Source: DASRHY01 sp035650275
Lineage (GTDB): Bacteria; Actinomycetota; Actinomycetes; Propionibacteriales; Kribbellaceae
DNA: 64,000 nucleotides
Direction: 5' to 3'
Assembly (NCBI GenBank): GCA_035650275.1
Contig: DASRHY010000201.1
Coordinates: forward strand, 56,556-120,555
Shown: positions 36,041 to 44,368 of the stretch, one piece after another
Layout: each line of letters opens with the position of its first letter
Numbering within the stretch: the stretch's first letter is position 1
Translations under genes and position numbers: made by a program
The notes under the pieces: model-generated
Told to the model about the DNA's origin: nothing
The model's input: the letters and a program-made list of their open reading frames with translations, nothing else
Databases searched by the model: none

Positions 36041-38026
36041 GTGGCGGATGTAGGTGAGCTGCTCGAGGCGGCGGTTGCGGGGATCGGCGGTACGACGCGG
36101 CCCGGGCAGGTGGCGATGGCGACGGCCGTCACCGGCGCGATGGAGTCCGGCGAGCACCTGCTGGTGCAGGCCGGCACGGGTACCGGCAAGTCGCTCGGCT
36201 ACCTGGTTCCCGCCCTGCTGCACGCACTGCAGGACGAGCCTGTGGTCGTGTCGACCGCGACGCTGAACCTGCAGGCGCAGCTGGTCGACAAGGACCTGCC
36301 GGCGCTGATGGAGGCGACCGAGAACCTGCTGCCGCGCCGCCCGTCGTACGCGATTCTCAAGGGCCGCAACAACTACGCCTGCCTGCACCGGATCCGCGAG
36401 GGCGCGCCGGATGAGGACGGCGTGCTGGTCGAGATGCCGGTGGTCGGGCCGGTCGGACAGCAGGTGCTGGAGCTGCGGGAGTGGGCGGAGCAGCAGCTGC
36501 AGGACGGCGGCGCCGGCGATCGCGACCACGCGCCGACGCACCAGAACCAGGCCTGGCAGCAGGTCGCGATCAGCGCCCGCGAGTGCCTCGGCGCGCAGAA
36601 GTGCCCGTACGGGCAGGAGTGCTTCGCCGAGAAGGCGCGGGACGAGGCGCGCCGGTCCGACATCGTCATCACCAACCATGCGCTGCTGTCGATCGACGCA
36701 TTCGAGAACCACACGGTGCTTCCGGAGCACGACGTGGTCGTGGTCGACGAGGCGCATGAGCTGCCGGCCCGGGTCACCGGTGCGGCGAGCGCGGAGCTGT
36801 CGCCGCAGATGGTGGAGCGGGTGGCCAGACGGGCCCGGCCGTACGCCGAGGACTCCACCGTCGACGACCTCGCGGACGCGTCTGACGCGCTGCGGAAGGC
36901 CCTGGCCGATGGCCGCGAGGGCCGGATCGAGTCGAGCCACACCGCCGTACTGGAGGCGGCGGCGCTGGTGCGAGACGCGGCGCGCCGGCTGTACACCGAG
37001 CTGGGCAAGAAGGACGACGACGCCGACGAGGACGCGGCGAAGCGGCAGACGCGCGGCGCGGTGAAGGAGATCTTCGACACCGCCGAACGGGCCGCCGCGC
37101 TCGGTGACGTCGACGTAGTCTGGCTGGCCGACCGGGACCGGTTCGGCCGCGAGCTGCGGATCGCGCCGCTGACGGTCTCCGGCCTGCTCCGCGAGCTGGT
37201 GCTGAAGGACCGCACCGTGGTGATGACGTCGGCCACCCTCACCCTCGGCGGCGAGTTCGACGCGATAGCACGCCAGGTCGGTCTGCGGCCGTCCGACCGG
37301 CTCGCGGACGACGAGGAGGAGGTTGCCGCTGGCAACGATGACTCAACGGTCGAACCGCTGCCATGGCGCGGGATCGACGTCGGGTCGCCGTTCGCCTACG
37401 ACAAGCAGGCGATCCTGTACGTCGCCAAGCATCTGCCGCCGCCGCACCGCGACGGCCTGGGCAGCAAGCAGTTCGCGGAGATCATCGACCTGGTCACCGC
37501 GGCCGGCGGCCGGACCCTCGGGCTGTTCTCGTCCCGCCGCGCGGCGGAGGCGGCGACCGCCGCGGTCCGCGACGCCACCGACTTCACCGTGCTGTGCCAG
37601 GGCGACGCGCAGCTCAAGGAGCTGTCCGAGCAGTTCGTCGAGGACCCGGAGGTGTCCCTGTTCGGCACCCTGTCGCTGTGGCAGGGCATCGACGTACCAG
37701 GCTCCACCTGCACGCTGGTGATCATCGACCGGATCCCGTTCCCGCGTCCGGACGAGCCGCTGATGGCGGCCCGGCAGCGGGCCGTTGACGAGGCCGGCGG
37801 CAACGGCTTCATGGCCGTCGCCGCGACGCACGCCGCGCTGTTGCTTGCCCAGGGCACCGGCCGGCTGATCCGCCGTACCACCGACAAGGGCGTGGTCGCG
37901 ATCCTCGACCCGCGGCTGGTGACGGCCCGGTACGGCGCGTACCTGCGCGCCTCGCTGCCGCCGATGTGGGCCACCGCCGACCGGGAGGCCGTGCTGGGGG
38001 CACTGAAGCGGCTGCAAGCGGGATGA
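36041..38026 (+). CDS. dinG: DinG/XPD-type iron-sulphur ATP-dependent DNA helicase
   Basis: 661 aa, GTG start. Walker A QAGTGTGKSLGYL; the DEAH box is VVDEAHELP. Four cysteines in the order YACLHR, RECLGAQKCPYGQECF can hold the 4Fe-4S cluster typical of this family. Motif VI region is AQGTGRLIRRTTDKGVV. DinG unwinds R-loops and forked DNA. I see no LexA box just upstream, only the long inverted repeat. It overlaps the ligase gene by 4 bp (ATGA). Confidence 0.92.
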   Translation: MADVGELLEAAVAGIGGTTRPGQVAMATAVTGAMESGEHLLVQAGTGTGKSLGYLVPALLHALQDEPVVVSTATLNLQAQLVDKDLPALMEATENLLPRRPSYAILKGRNNYACLHRIREGAPDEDGVLVEMPVVGPVGQQVLELREWAEQQLQDGGAGDRDHAPTHQNQAWQQVAISARECLGAQKCPYGQECFAEKARDEARRSDIVITNHALLSIDAFENHTVLPEHDVVVVDEAHELPARVTGAASAELSPQMVERVARRARPYAEDSTVDDLADASDALRKALADGREGRIESSHTAVLEAAALVRDAARRLYTELGKKDDDADEDAAKRQTRGAVKEIFDTAERAAALGDVDVVWLADRDRFGRELRIAPLTVSGLLRELVLKDRTVVMTSATLTLGGEFDAIARQVGLRPSDRLADDEEEVAAGNDDSTVEPLPWRGIDVGSPFAYDKQAILYVAKHLPPPHRDGLGSKQFAEIIDLVTAAGGRTLGLFSSRRAAEAATAAVRDATDFTVLCQGDAQLKELSEQFVEDPEVSLFGTLSLWQGIDVPGSTCTLVIIDRIPFPRPDEPLMAARQRAVDEAGGNGFMAVAATHAALLLAQGTGRLIRRTTDKGVVAILDPRLVTARYGAYLRASLPPMWATADREAVLGALKRLQAG

Positions 38027-38973
38027 ACGCGCCGCTGCTGCCGATGATGGCGGTGCCCGGCGCGCTGCCATCCGGCGAGGGCTGGGCGTACGAGATGAAG
38101 TGGGACGGCGTCCGGGTGATCGCGGAGATCGCCGACGGCGGCTGCCGGCTCTGGTCTCGCAACGGCCGGGACGTGTCGGGTGGCTACCCGGAGCTGCTCG
38201 GGATCGCGGACGCGGGGCTGCCCGAACCGCTGCTGCTGGACGGCGAGATCGTCACCCTGGACGAGACCGGCGCGCCGTCGTTCGGCCTGCTGCAGCGACG
38301 CATGCACGTCCGTGACCCGCGCCAGATCGCCCGGCTGATCAACGAGGTTCCGGTCTCCGTCCGGCTCTTCGACCTGCCCCGGTGCGCCGGGCAGTCGTTG
38401 CTGGAGGCAACGTACGACGACCGGCGGTCGGTGCTGGAGTCGCTCGAGGTCGACGACCCGTTCTGGGAGCTACCGCCGTCGTACGCCGACGGCGCGCAGG
38501 CACTGGCATCGTCCGCGGAGACCGGGCTGGAAGGCGTGGTCGCCAAGCGCCGGGCCTCCCGGTACCTACCCGGGCGGCGCAGCGCGGACTGGGTCAAGGT
38601 CAAGCACCTGCGGACCCGCGACGTGGTGCTCGGCGGCTGGCACCCGGGGGAGGGGAACCGCGAGGGCCGGATCGGCTCGCTCTACTGCTGCGCGTACGAC
38701 GGCGACGAGCTGGTACTGATCGGCAAGGTCGGTTCTGGGCTGGACACCAGGATGCTGGACATCCTCGGTGCTGAGCTGGCCGCCCTGGAGGTGGACGAGC
38801 CGCCGTTCGACCCGCGCTCCATCCCCGGGCCCGACCGGCGCCGGGCGCACTGGCTCGATCCGGTGCTGGTCGCCGAGGTGACATACACCGGTTGGGCCGC
38901 GGACGGCCGGCTGCGGCATCCGGTCTGGCGCGGGCTCCGGCTGGACATAGATCCGGAGTCGGTACGACGCTGA
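38023..38973 (+). CDS. ATP-dependent DNA ligase (LigD ligase-domain type)
   Basis: 316 aa. The adenylation motif I is MKWDGVR, with Lys as the AMP-accepting residue; motif III-like LLLDGEIVTLD, motif IV EGVVAKRR and motif V DWVKVKHL follow. The OB-fold domain spans about 220-316. No polymerase or nuclease module is fused, so it matches stand-alone LigC/LigD-LIG enzymes used in Ku-linked or backup repair. Start overlaps the dinG stop, so both are translated from one message. No ku gene is in the window. Confidence 0.9.
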   Translation: MNAPLLPMMAVPGALPSGEGWAYEMKWDGVRVIAEIADGGCRLWSRNGRDVSGGYPELLGIADAGLPEPLLLDGEIVTLDETGAPSFGLLQRRMHVRDPRQIARLINEVPVSVRLFDLPRCAGQSLLEATYDDRRSVLESLEVDDPFWELPPSYADGAQALASSAETGLEGVVAKRRASRYLPGRRSADWVKVKHLRTRDVVLGGWHPGEGNREGRIGSLYCCAYDGDELVLIGKVGSGLDTRMLDILGAELAALEVDEPPFDPRSIPGPDRRRAHWLDPVLVAEVTYTGWAADGRLRHPVWRGLRLDIDPESVRR

Positions 38974-39019
38974 GCCCGGCCGGTCTCAAGTCGGTCCGGT
39001 GTGCTGCGAGCATGGCGCG

Positions 39020-39821
39020 GTGCACGCGACCTCAGGACGAGCCCGGCTGGCCTACGAGATGACCGGCGCCGGTGACCCGGTGCTGCTGATCCACGCGGGG
39101 ATGACCGACCGGCGCAGTTGGCGTTCGCTCAGCTCACGGCTGGCGCCGGATCATCTGGTGCTGGCCTACGACCAGCGCGGGTACGGCGAGACGACTTACT
39201 CACCGGAGCCGTATTCGCCGGTCGCCGACGCCGTCGCCGTACTCGACGCGGCGGGCATCTCGCGTGCTGCCGTGGTGGGCTGTTCGATGGGTGGCGGCGC
39301 CGCGGTCGACCTGGCACTCGAACACCCGGGGCGGGTGTCGCGGCTTGCTCTGATCGCCCCGTCATTCTCCGGCGGACCGCGGCTGGAGACGTACCCGGAG
39401 CCGGTCCACACGCTGGAGCAGAAACTGGAGGCCGCGGAGCAGGCCCGGTGACCTGGCCGCGATGAACCGGCTCCTTGCCTGGGTCTGGCTGGACAGTCCG
39501 GCGGCGCCCGAGGGCCGGGTCGGCGGTGCGGTTCGCGAGTTGTTCCTGGACATGAACGGCACGGCACTCGCGAACCCCCACCCCGGCGAGAAGCGCCGCC
39601 TCGAGTCCGCTTGGGACCAGCTGGACCGGATCGGCGTACCGACACTGCTGCTGGCCGGCGAGTACGACCTGCCCGACCTGCTGCCGGTCTGCCAGCGCGC
39701 TGTCGAGCGGATCCCCGATGCCCGGCTGGTCGAGCTGCCCGGTGTGGCGCACCTGCCGCACCTCGAGGACGACGAGACCTGCCTGTCCGCCATCACGAAC
39801 TTCCTCCGCCCGTCGGCCTGA
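39020..39821 (+). pseudogene. Alpha/beta hydrolase broken by a frameshift
   Basis: The first part (GTG 39020 or 38999) has the fold's opening strands (GDPVLLIHAGMTDRRSW), LAYDQRGYGETT and the nucleophile elbow VVGCSMGGGAA. It stops at TGA 39449-39451 after AAEQAR. Skipping one base (t39449) restores DLAAMNRLLAWVWLDSP and a second part with the acid region LLLAGEYDLPDLL and the catalytic His in LPGVAHLPHLE, ending at 39821. All triad positions exist across the two frames, so this is a recent single-base frameshift or a sequencing error. Confidence 0.85.
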
Positions 39822-39900
39822 CGTTTCCGCGGAAACTCCGGCGATTTCGTACCGCACCCATGCGCGGCGGATAGCAGGAACCCGGACCGACAACCGCGGG

Positions 39901-40380
39901 TCAGCCGAGGGCGGCGACGACCTTCGGCTCGAGCTTCTCCGGGGTGTCTTTGGGTGCGAACCGGTCGATCACGGTGCCGTCCCGGCCGACCAGGAACTTG
40001 GTGAAGTTCCACTTGATCGCGCTGCCGAGCAGGCCGCCCTGCTCGGACTTCAACCACTGGTACAGCGGATGGGCGCCGGAGCCGTTGACCTCGATCTTGG
40101 CGAACATCGGGAACGACACGTCGTATGTCAGCGAGCAGAACTCGGCGATGTCGGCCTCAGAGCCCGGCTCCTGGTGCCCGAACTGGTCGCACGGGAACCC
40201 GAGCACCACCAGGCCGGCGGCCTTGTGGTCGCGGTACAGCTTCTCCAACCCGGTGTACTGCGGGGTGAAGCCGCACTTCGATGCCACGTTGACGATCAGC
40301 AGCACCTTGTCGCGGTAGTCCGCGAGCTTGCGCTCCTCGCCGGTGATCGTCGCGGCGGAGAACTCGTAGACGTCGGTCAT
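39901..40380 (-). CDS. Glutathione peroxidase family thiol peroxidase
   Basis: 159 aa. Cys-type peroxidase reducing hydrogen and lipid peroxides, probably with thioredoxin or mycothiol systems since actinobacteria lack glutathione. Peroxidatic Cys36 in VASKCGFTPQY; a second Cys64 in GFPCDQFGHQEPGS is the likely resolving cysteine; KWNFTKFLV supplies the catalytic Trp and Asn. Lies 51 bp after lexA on the same strand; its start codon is inside a hairpin. Confidence 0.93.
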   Translation of the reverse strand: MTDVYEFSAATITGEERKLADYRDKVLLIVNVASKCGFTPQYTGLEKLYRDHKAAGLVVLGFPCDQFGHQEPGSEADIAEFCSLTYDVSFPMFAKIEVNGSGAHPLYQWLKSEQGGLLGSAIKWNFTKFLVGRDGTVIDRFAPKDTPEKLEPKVVAALG

Positions 40381-40413
40381 GCCTTCGATCCTCTCAGACG
40401 GAGCGAAGGCATG
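40378..40413 (-). promoter_or_regulatory. Hairpin covering the gpx start codon
   Basis: catgccttcg (40378-40387) pairs exactly with cgaaggcatg (40404-40413); the loop contains gagagg, the likely Shine-Dalgarno, and one arm contains the gpx ATG. It could end the lexA transcript or hide the gpx start. Confidence 0.4.
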
Positions 40414-40431
40414 ACCGGATCGTCGCCGAGG

Positions 40432-41202
40432 TCACATCCGCCGCAGGACGGTCACCACCTTGCCGAGGATCGTGGCGTCGGTGCCGTCGATCGGCTCGAA
40501 GGCGGGGTTGTGCGGCAGCAGCCAGATCTCGTTCTTGGTCTTCTTGAAGGTCTTCACCGTGGCCTCGCCATCGATCATCGCGGCGACGATCTCGCCGTTG
40601 TTCGCGGTCGGCTGCTGCCGGACGACCACCCAGTCGCCGTCGCAGATCGCGGCGTCGATCATCGACTCGCCCTTGACCTGGAGCAGGAACAGGGTGCCCT
40701 CGCCGACCATCTGGCGTGGCAGCGGGAACACCTCCTCGATGTGCTCCTCGGCGAGGATCGGTCCGCCGGCGGCGATCCGGCCGACGACCGGAACGTATGC
40801 CGCGTCCGGGTGCGCGTCCCCGGCGCCGGTCTCGTCGTACGACGTCTGCCGCGCGGAGCCGAGCGCACCGCGCTTGGCGGCCTCGGCGACCTCACCCGGA
40901 TACCGCACCTCGATCGCCCGGGGGCGGTTCGGATCGCGCCGGAGCAGACCCTTCTGCTCGAGCACGCGGAGCTGATGCGATACCGACGACGAACTGGTCA
41001 GGCCGACGCGCTCACCGATCTCGCGCATCGACGGGGGATAGCCGCGGCTGTCGACCGAGTCGCGGATGACGTCGAGCACACGGCGCTGGCGTGGGGTCAG
41101 GCCGGTGGCGTCGGCCGGACCGTCGGGGAGCTCGGTGACGGTCTGCTTCAGGGCCGACTGGTCCGCGGTCTTGCTGGACGTCTTCTTCGACGTGCCGGCC
41201 AT
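40432..41202 (-). CDS. lexA: SOS repressor LexA
   Basis: 256 aa. The winged-helix domain starts near 38 (LTPRQRRVLDVIRDSVDSRG), with recognition helix SSSSVSHQLRVLEQKGLL. Self-cleavage site Ala145-Gly146 in GRIAAGGPI; catalytic Ser180 in KGESMID and Lys217 in TVKTFK. ATG 41202 has the purine-rich agaggag upstream; the longer open frame runs back through the LexA boxes and is rejected. The N-terminal 35 residues are a Lys/Ser/Thr-rich extension. Divergent from the LysM gene, with LexA boxes between them. Confidence 0.96.
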   Translation of the reverse strand: MAGTSKKTSSKTADQSALKQTVTELPDGPADATGLTPRQRRVLDVIRDSVDSRGYPPSMREIGERVGLTSSSSVSHQLRVLEQKGLLRRDPNRPRAIEVRYPGEVAEAAKRGALGSARQTSYDETGAGDAHPDAAYVPVVGRIAAGGPILAEEHIEEVFPLPRQMVGEGTLFLLQVKGESMIDAAICDGDWVVVRQQPTANNGEIVAAMIDGEATVKTFKKTKNEIWLLPHNPAFEPIDGTDATILGKVVTVLRRM

Positions 41203-41298
41203 GGTGGCTCCTCTTCCTCGCGCTCGGTGCGGTCGCGTGACTCCTGATGCCTGTGCGACTCGGGTTGCCTTGACGGTAGCGGTAAACCAGAGGTCTTT

Positions 41299-41312
41299 CA
41301 AACATCTGTTCG
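41299..41312. promoter_or_regulatory. LexA-like box proximal to lexA
   Basis: caaacatctgttcg on the plus strand reads CGAAC-AGAT-GTTTG on the minus strand, one base off the full CGAAC-N4-GTTCG. It lies 97 bp upstream of the lexA ATG and fits autoregulation. Confidence 0.65.
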
Positions 41313-41358
41313 AAGGTGTGTCGGTGGTTCCAGAGGTTCCGGGGCCTTCATAACGATT

Positions 41359-41372
41359 CGAACACGCATTCG
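41359..41372. promoter_or_regulatory. LexA-like box (imperfect), mid-region
   Basis: cgaacacgcattcg matches CGAAC-N4-GTTCG except for one base in the right half. Mid-way between lexA and the LysM gene. Confidence 0.55.
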
Positions 41373-41422
41373 ACGCCAGGTCCAGGTTGCGTGCGTTTTG
41401 TCGACGCCGTGCGGTATCCATT

Positions 41423-41452
41423 CGTACAGGCGTTCGATCGAACAGGCGTTCG
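41423..41452. promoter_or_regulatory. Paired LexA boxes upstream of the LysM gene
   Basis: cgtacaggcgttcg (41423-41436) and cgaacaggcgttcg (41439-41452) lie 16 bp apart start to start, which is one and a half helical turns. The second is a full match to CGAAC-N4-GTTCG; the first differs at one base. About 90 bp upstream of the LysM gene's ATG. Confidence 0.82.
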
Positions 41453-41541
41453 GCGGAAAATGTCGGAGCCGCCCGGTAGAAAGATCGCCGTCGGACAGGA
41501 ACACCCCGCCCGGCACACGCAGGACAGGTCAGGAGGACACG

Positions 41542-41991
41542 ATGAGCGCAGTGGTTGCCGCACCGGAATCCACCGGCACGCGCGAGGCCACCCGTCCACG
41601 CCGCGTCGCCCTGGTCGGTCCCACCACCGAGTCGCTGCCGGTCCGCGCCTGTTCCGGCGAGGAGATCGGCTGGCGGCCGGTCGCCGACCGCCCGGCCCTG
41701 CGGCTGACCAGGCGCGGACGCCGGCTGGTGACCGCGGTCTCCGCGCTGGTGTTCGGCGCCGCGGTGTTCGTGGTCGGACAACAGGCGGTTGCCTCGTTCA
41801 ACGACGAGCCGCGGTTCACCCGGACCACCTCGGTGCAGGTCGGTGCCGGTCAGAGCCTGTGGTCGATCGCGGAGGAGACCAACCCCGGGGTGGACCCGAG
41901 GGTCGTGATCGAGGAGATCGCCGATCTGAACGGGCTGCGCAGCGCCGCCGATGTCATCCCCGGTCAGACCCTGGTCGTCCCAGCTCCCTAG
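41542..41991 (+). CDS. LysM-domain membrane protein, SOS cell-division inhibitor-like (Rv2719c/DivS position)
   Basis: 149 aa. An N-terminal cytosolic part (about 1-58), one membrane helix (LVTAVSALVFGAAVFVVGQQ, about 61-80) and an outer LysM domain (GQSLWSIAEETN...IPGQTLVVP, about 103-147). Good Shine-Dalgarno aggagg 6 bp before ATG. In mycobacteria and corynebacteria the gene at this exact site, divergent from lexA with a LysM domain, is an SOS-induced division suppressor (Rv2719c/ChiZ, DivS). The paired LexA boxes support the same role. Its usual next neighbour nrdR is displaced by 12 kb. Confidence 0.85.
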   Translation: MSAVVAAPESTGTREATRPRRVALVGPTTESLPVRACSGEEIGWRPVADRPALRLTRRGRRLVTAVSALVFGAAVFVVGQQAVASFNDEPRFTRTTSVQVGAGQSLWSIAEETNPGVDPRVVIEEIADLNGLRSAADVIPGQTLVVPAP

Positions 41992-42004
41992 CCCGGCGTC
42001 GAGC

Positions 42005-43003
42005 TCACCGCGTGGTGCCGGAGGCCGGCGCAGCGAAGGGCTGGCTGATGGTGTCCAGCCAGAGAGCGGCGTAGCGCGCGCCGTCGACAGCGAGCGCGAC
42101 GTCGACCCGGCTCGGCGCGATCCCGTGCGGGTCGTGGTCGAGGTTCCCGGACCAGTCCCGCCGGTCCACGATCGTGCGGCCGCGCGAGTACGTCCCGGAC
42201 AGCTCCACCCGGACCGGCAGCGGTTGCGTCGTCAGCGCGGACCGGTCGATCACCGCGCAGACCGCACCGGCGTCGCCGAGATGCGCACGGTCGGCGCGGT
42301 ACCGGTCGCAGACGAACTCGACCAGCCGGCCGCCCAGCTCGGCAGGGCCGTGGCCCCCGGCGGCGACCAGCTTCGCCGCGTCCGCCCGCGTGACGGTCAC
42401 GTCGTAGAACACGTCCAGCCCGTACATGGTCACGTCGACACCGAGCTCGGCCGCCGACTCCAAAACGATCGCGGCCGCCTCCGGGTCGTGGAACACGTTG
42501 AACTCCGCGGACGCGGTCGCATTCCCGACATTCGCCGCGCCGCCCATGAACAGGATCTCGCGCAGCCCGGCCGCCGCCTCCGGATACGTCCGCAGCAGCA
42601 GCGCCACGTTTGTCAGCGGCGCGGTCGGTACCAGCGTGACCAGCTCGCCGCTACGCGCGGCGGCGACCAGCAGGTCCCGGAGCAGCTCGACCGCGTGCCG
42701 CGCGTCCCGGGCCCGGGTGGACCGGGGCCAGCCCAGGTCGCCCATCCCGTCGTCGCCGTGCACGTGCCGCGCGTCGGGACCGGGTTCCAACAGCGCCCGC
42801 GCCGCACCGCGGGCCACCGGTACGTCGGTCCGGCCGGCCACGTCGAGCACCGTCATCGAGTTCCGCACCACGTCGTCGACCGTCGCGTTGCCGCCGACGC
42901 AGGTGACCGCGCGCAGGTCCAGGTCCGGATGCAGCGCCGCGAGCAGTAGCGCCATCGCGTCGTCCACGCCGGTGTCCACGTCGAGGATGACCGGGGTTGC
43001 CAT
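42005..43003 (-). CDS. Nucleoside hydrolase (inosine-uridine preferring family)
   Basis: 332 aa. Cleaves nucleosides to base and ribose. The calcium-binding DVDTGVDDAMALLLA motif is at residues 7-21 from ATG 43003, which is preferred over the upstream in-frame ATG at 43018. NATVDDVVRN, VTLVPTAPLTNVA and EFNVFHDPEAA are family motifs. Ends 13 bp from the convergent LysM gene. A LacI-like operator lies upstream. First gene of the minus-strand block inserted between the LysM gene and nrdR. Confidence 0.9.
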   Translation of the reverse strand: MATPVILDVDTGVDDAMALLLAALHPDLDLRAVTCVGGNATVDDVVRNSMTVLDVAGRTDVPVARGAARALLEPGPDARHVHGDDGMGDLGWPRSTRARDARHAVELLRDLLVAAARSGELVTLVPTAPLTNVALLLRTYPEAAAGLREILFMGGAANVGNATASAEFNVFHDPEAAAIVLESAAELGVDVTMYGLDVFYDVTVTRADAAKLVAAGGHGPAELGGRLVEFVCDRYRADRAHLGDAGAVCAVIDRSALTTQPLPVRVELSGTYSRGRTIVDRRDWSGNLDHDPHGIAPSRVDVALAVDGARYAALWLDTISQPFAAPASGTTR

Positions 43004-43073
43004 GGCGTCATCCTGCACCGCGCATGGTCGTACGCCAACGACCGCAGGTTGGCCACCCGTTCACCGTGAAGTG

Positions 43074-43089
43074 TGGAAACCGTTTACCA
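43074..43089. promoter_or_regulatory. Possible LacI-family operator upstream of the nucleoside hydrolase gene
   Basis: tggaaaccgtttacca resembles the imperfect palindromes bound by LacI/GalR regulators with a central CG. It lies 71 bp before the nucleoside hydrolase start, where a sugar- or nucleoside-responsive repressor could act. No such regulator is in the window. Confidence 0.35.
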
Positions 43090-43138
43090 ACTGAACTGGG
43101 GTCTCGGATCATGACGCCCAGACCACCGCGCGGCATCG

Positions 43139-44368
43139 TCACCGGGCCAGGTCGGCAATCAGGGCGTCGATGACGTGCTCCTCCTCGACTGCCCGTCCGG
43201 TACGTCGCATCTCGTCGGACAACGCGTCATCCCAGACCGCGATCGCAGGCACGCCGCGCAGCACGTGACCGCGCTCGGCGGCTGCGCGGTAGTCAGTCGC
43301 ACTAAAACGCCAGGGCGTGGCCGGAAGGCGGTCGAACACGACATTGCCGATCCGGACGCCACCCCAGTCGAAGTCGCCGTGGTACCGCATCGCTGCTCCG
43401 CCGTCCGCCAGCGTGCGGAGCAGGTGCATCGCGGCGGCACCGGGCTGGCCAGCCGTGCAGACCAGCGGGGCGCATCCGGCACCGAGTTGCTCAGCCGCCG
43501 CCGAGACGACGACTGGGTTCTCGCAGACGAAGACCTCGCCGGCCCGCGGCCGGACCCGGTCACGGACGAGCTGGCGCAGAGTCAGCACGGCCGGCTCGCC
43601 TGCCGCTTGCCACCCGGCCAGCGCGCGACCGGTCGGTGTGAGGTCGCCCGGGAAGCCGAGCGTGAGCACGGTGCTCGAGAGGTCGTCCTTGAGCAACCCC
43701 ACAGACGCCCAGAGCTCACGTCGCCACTGGGCGCCCGACCCGTCCGCGAATCCAGAGATCGCACGCGCCGCGCTGAGCGTAAGGGTCGTGAGGGGCTGAT
43801 CGTGGTCCAGGGCGTGCGATCGTTTCACGACCCGCGCTGCGAAGTGGCCCATCAGCTCACCGTTCGCGGGCAGCCCGCCGATCACCGCAGCCAGCTCGCT
43901 GAGCAGCGGGGTCGCGGCCTGCGGAGTCTTGGCCAGCTTGCGGACCAGGCCGGAGCGGGTGACGCGCTCGAGCCAGTCGCCGAGTTCAGGACGCCCGGCG
44001 ACGACGGCATCGAGCGGTGCGAACGCGGCTCGCCACGCACGATCCAGGGCCGCGGTCGCCGCTGCCCGGTCCGAGACCTCGCCGGTGAGCATCACCACTG
44101 CGACGGCCAGGCCGTCCGGGCACGCTCCCGAGCGACGCAGGACGGCGTCGACCGCGGGCAGGGACACCGTCAGAGTCTCGCCGGTTCGCGGGCGGCGGCC
44201 GAGCAGCCCTTGCACGGCGGCACGTTGCCCTGGAGTGGCGCCAGTGAGCGTGACCGACGTATCCAGCGACTCTCCGCGTTCCAGCCGCCGGCGGACCCGA
44301 TCCAGCAGCCAACCCAGATCGTCACCGCCGAGCAACCGCGACAGCCGATCGTGATCCGTCACGCCCAT
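43139..44368 (-). CDS. jetD: Wadjet type II JetD (TIGR02679/DUF2399 family, Toprim-like nuclease)
   Basis: 409 aa. The nuclease subunit of the anti-plasmid complex, which cuts circular DNA after loop extrusion by the SMC core. The C-terminal DUF2399/Toprim-like part carries the acidic residues: Glu in VFVCENPVVVS and Asp pair in YHGDFDWGGVRIGN, with the tail DALIADLAR. The N-terminal 200 residues (DUF3323-like; GWLLDRVRRRLERG) form the arm that contacts JetC. Its start lies 10 bp inside jetC. Last gene of jetABCD. Assigned from motifs and gene order; no search run. Confidence 0.88.
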   Translation of the reverse strand: MGVTDHDRLSRLLGGDDLGWLLDRVRRRLERGESLDTSVTLTGATPGQRAAVQGLLGRRPRTGETLTVSLPAVDAVLRRSGACPDGLAVAVVMLTGEVSDRAAATAALDRAWRAAFAPLDAVVAGRPELGDWLERVTRSGLVRKLAKTPQAATPLLSELAAVIGGLPANGELMGHFAARVVKRSHALDHDQPLTTLTLSAARAISGFADGSGAQWRRELWASVGLLKDDLSSTVLTLGFPGDLTPTGRALAGWQAAGEPAVLTLRQLVRDRVRPRAGEVFVCENPVVVSAAAEQLGAGCAPLVCTAGQPGAAAMHLLRTLADGGAAMRYHGDFDWGGVRIGNVVFDRLPATPWRFSATDYRAAAERGHVLRGVPAIAVWDDALSDEMRRTGRAVEEEHVIDALIADLAR

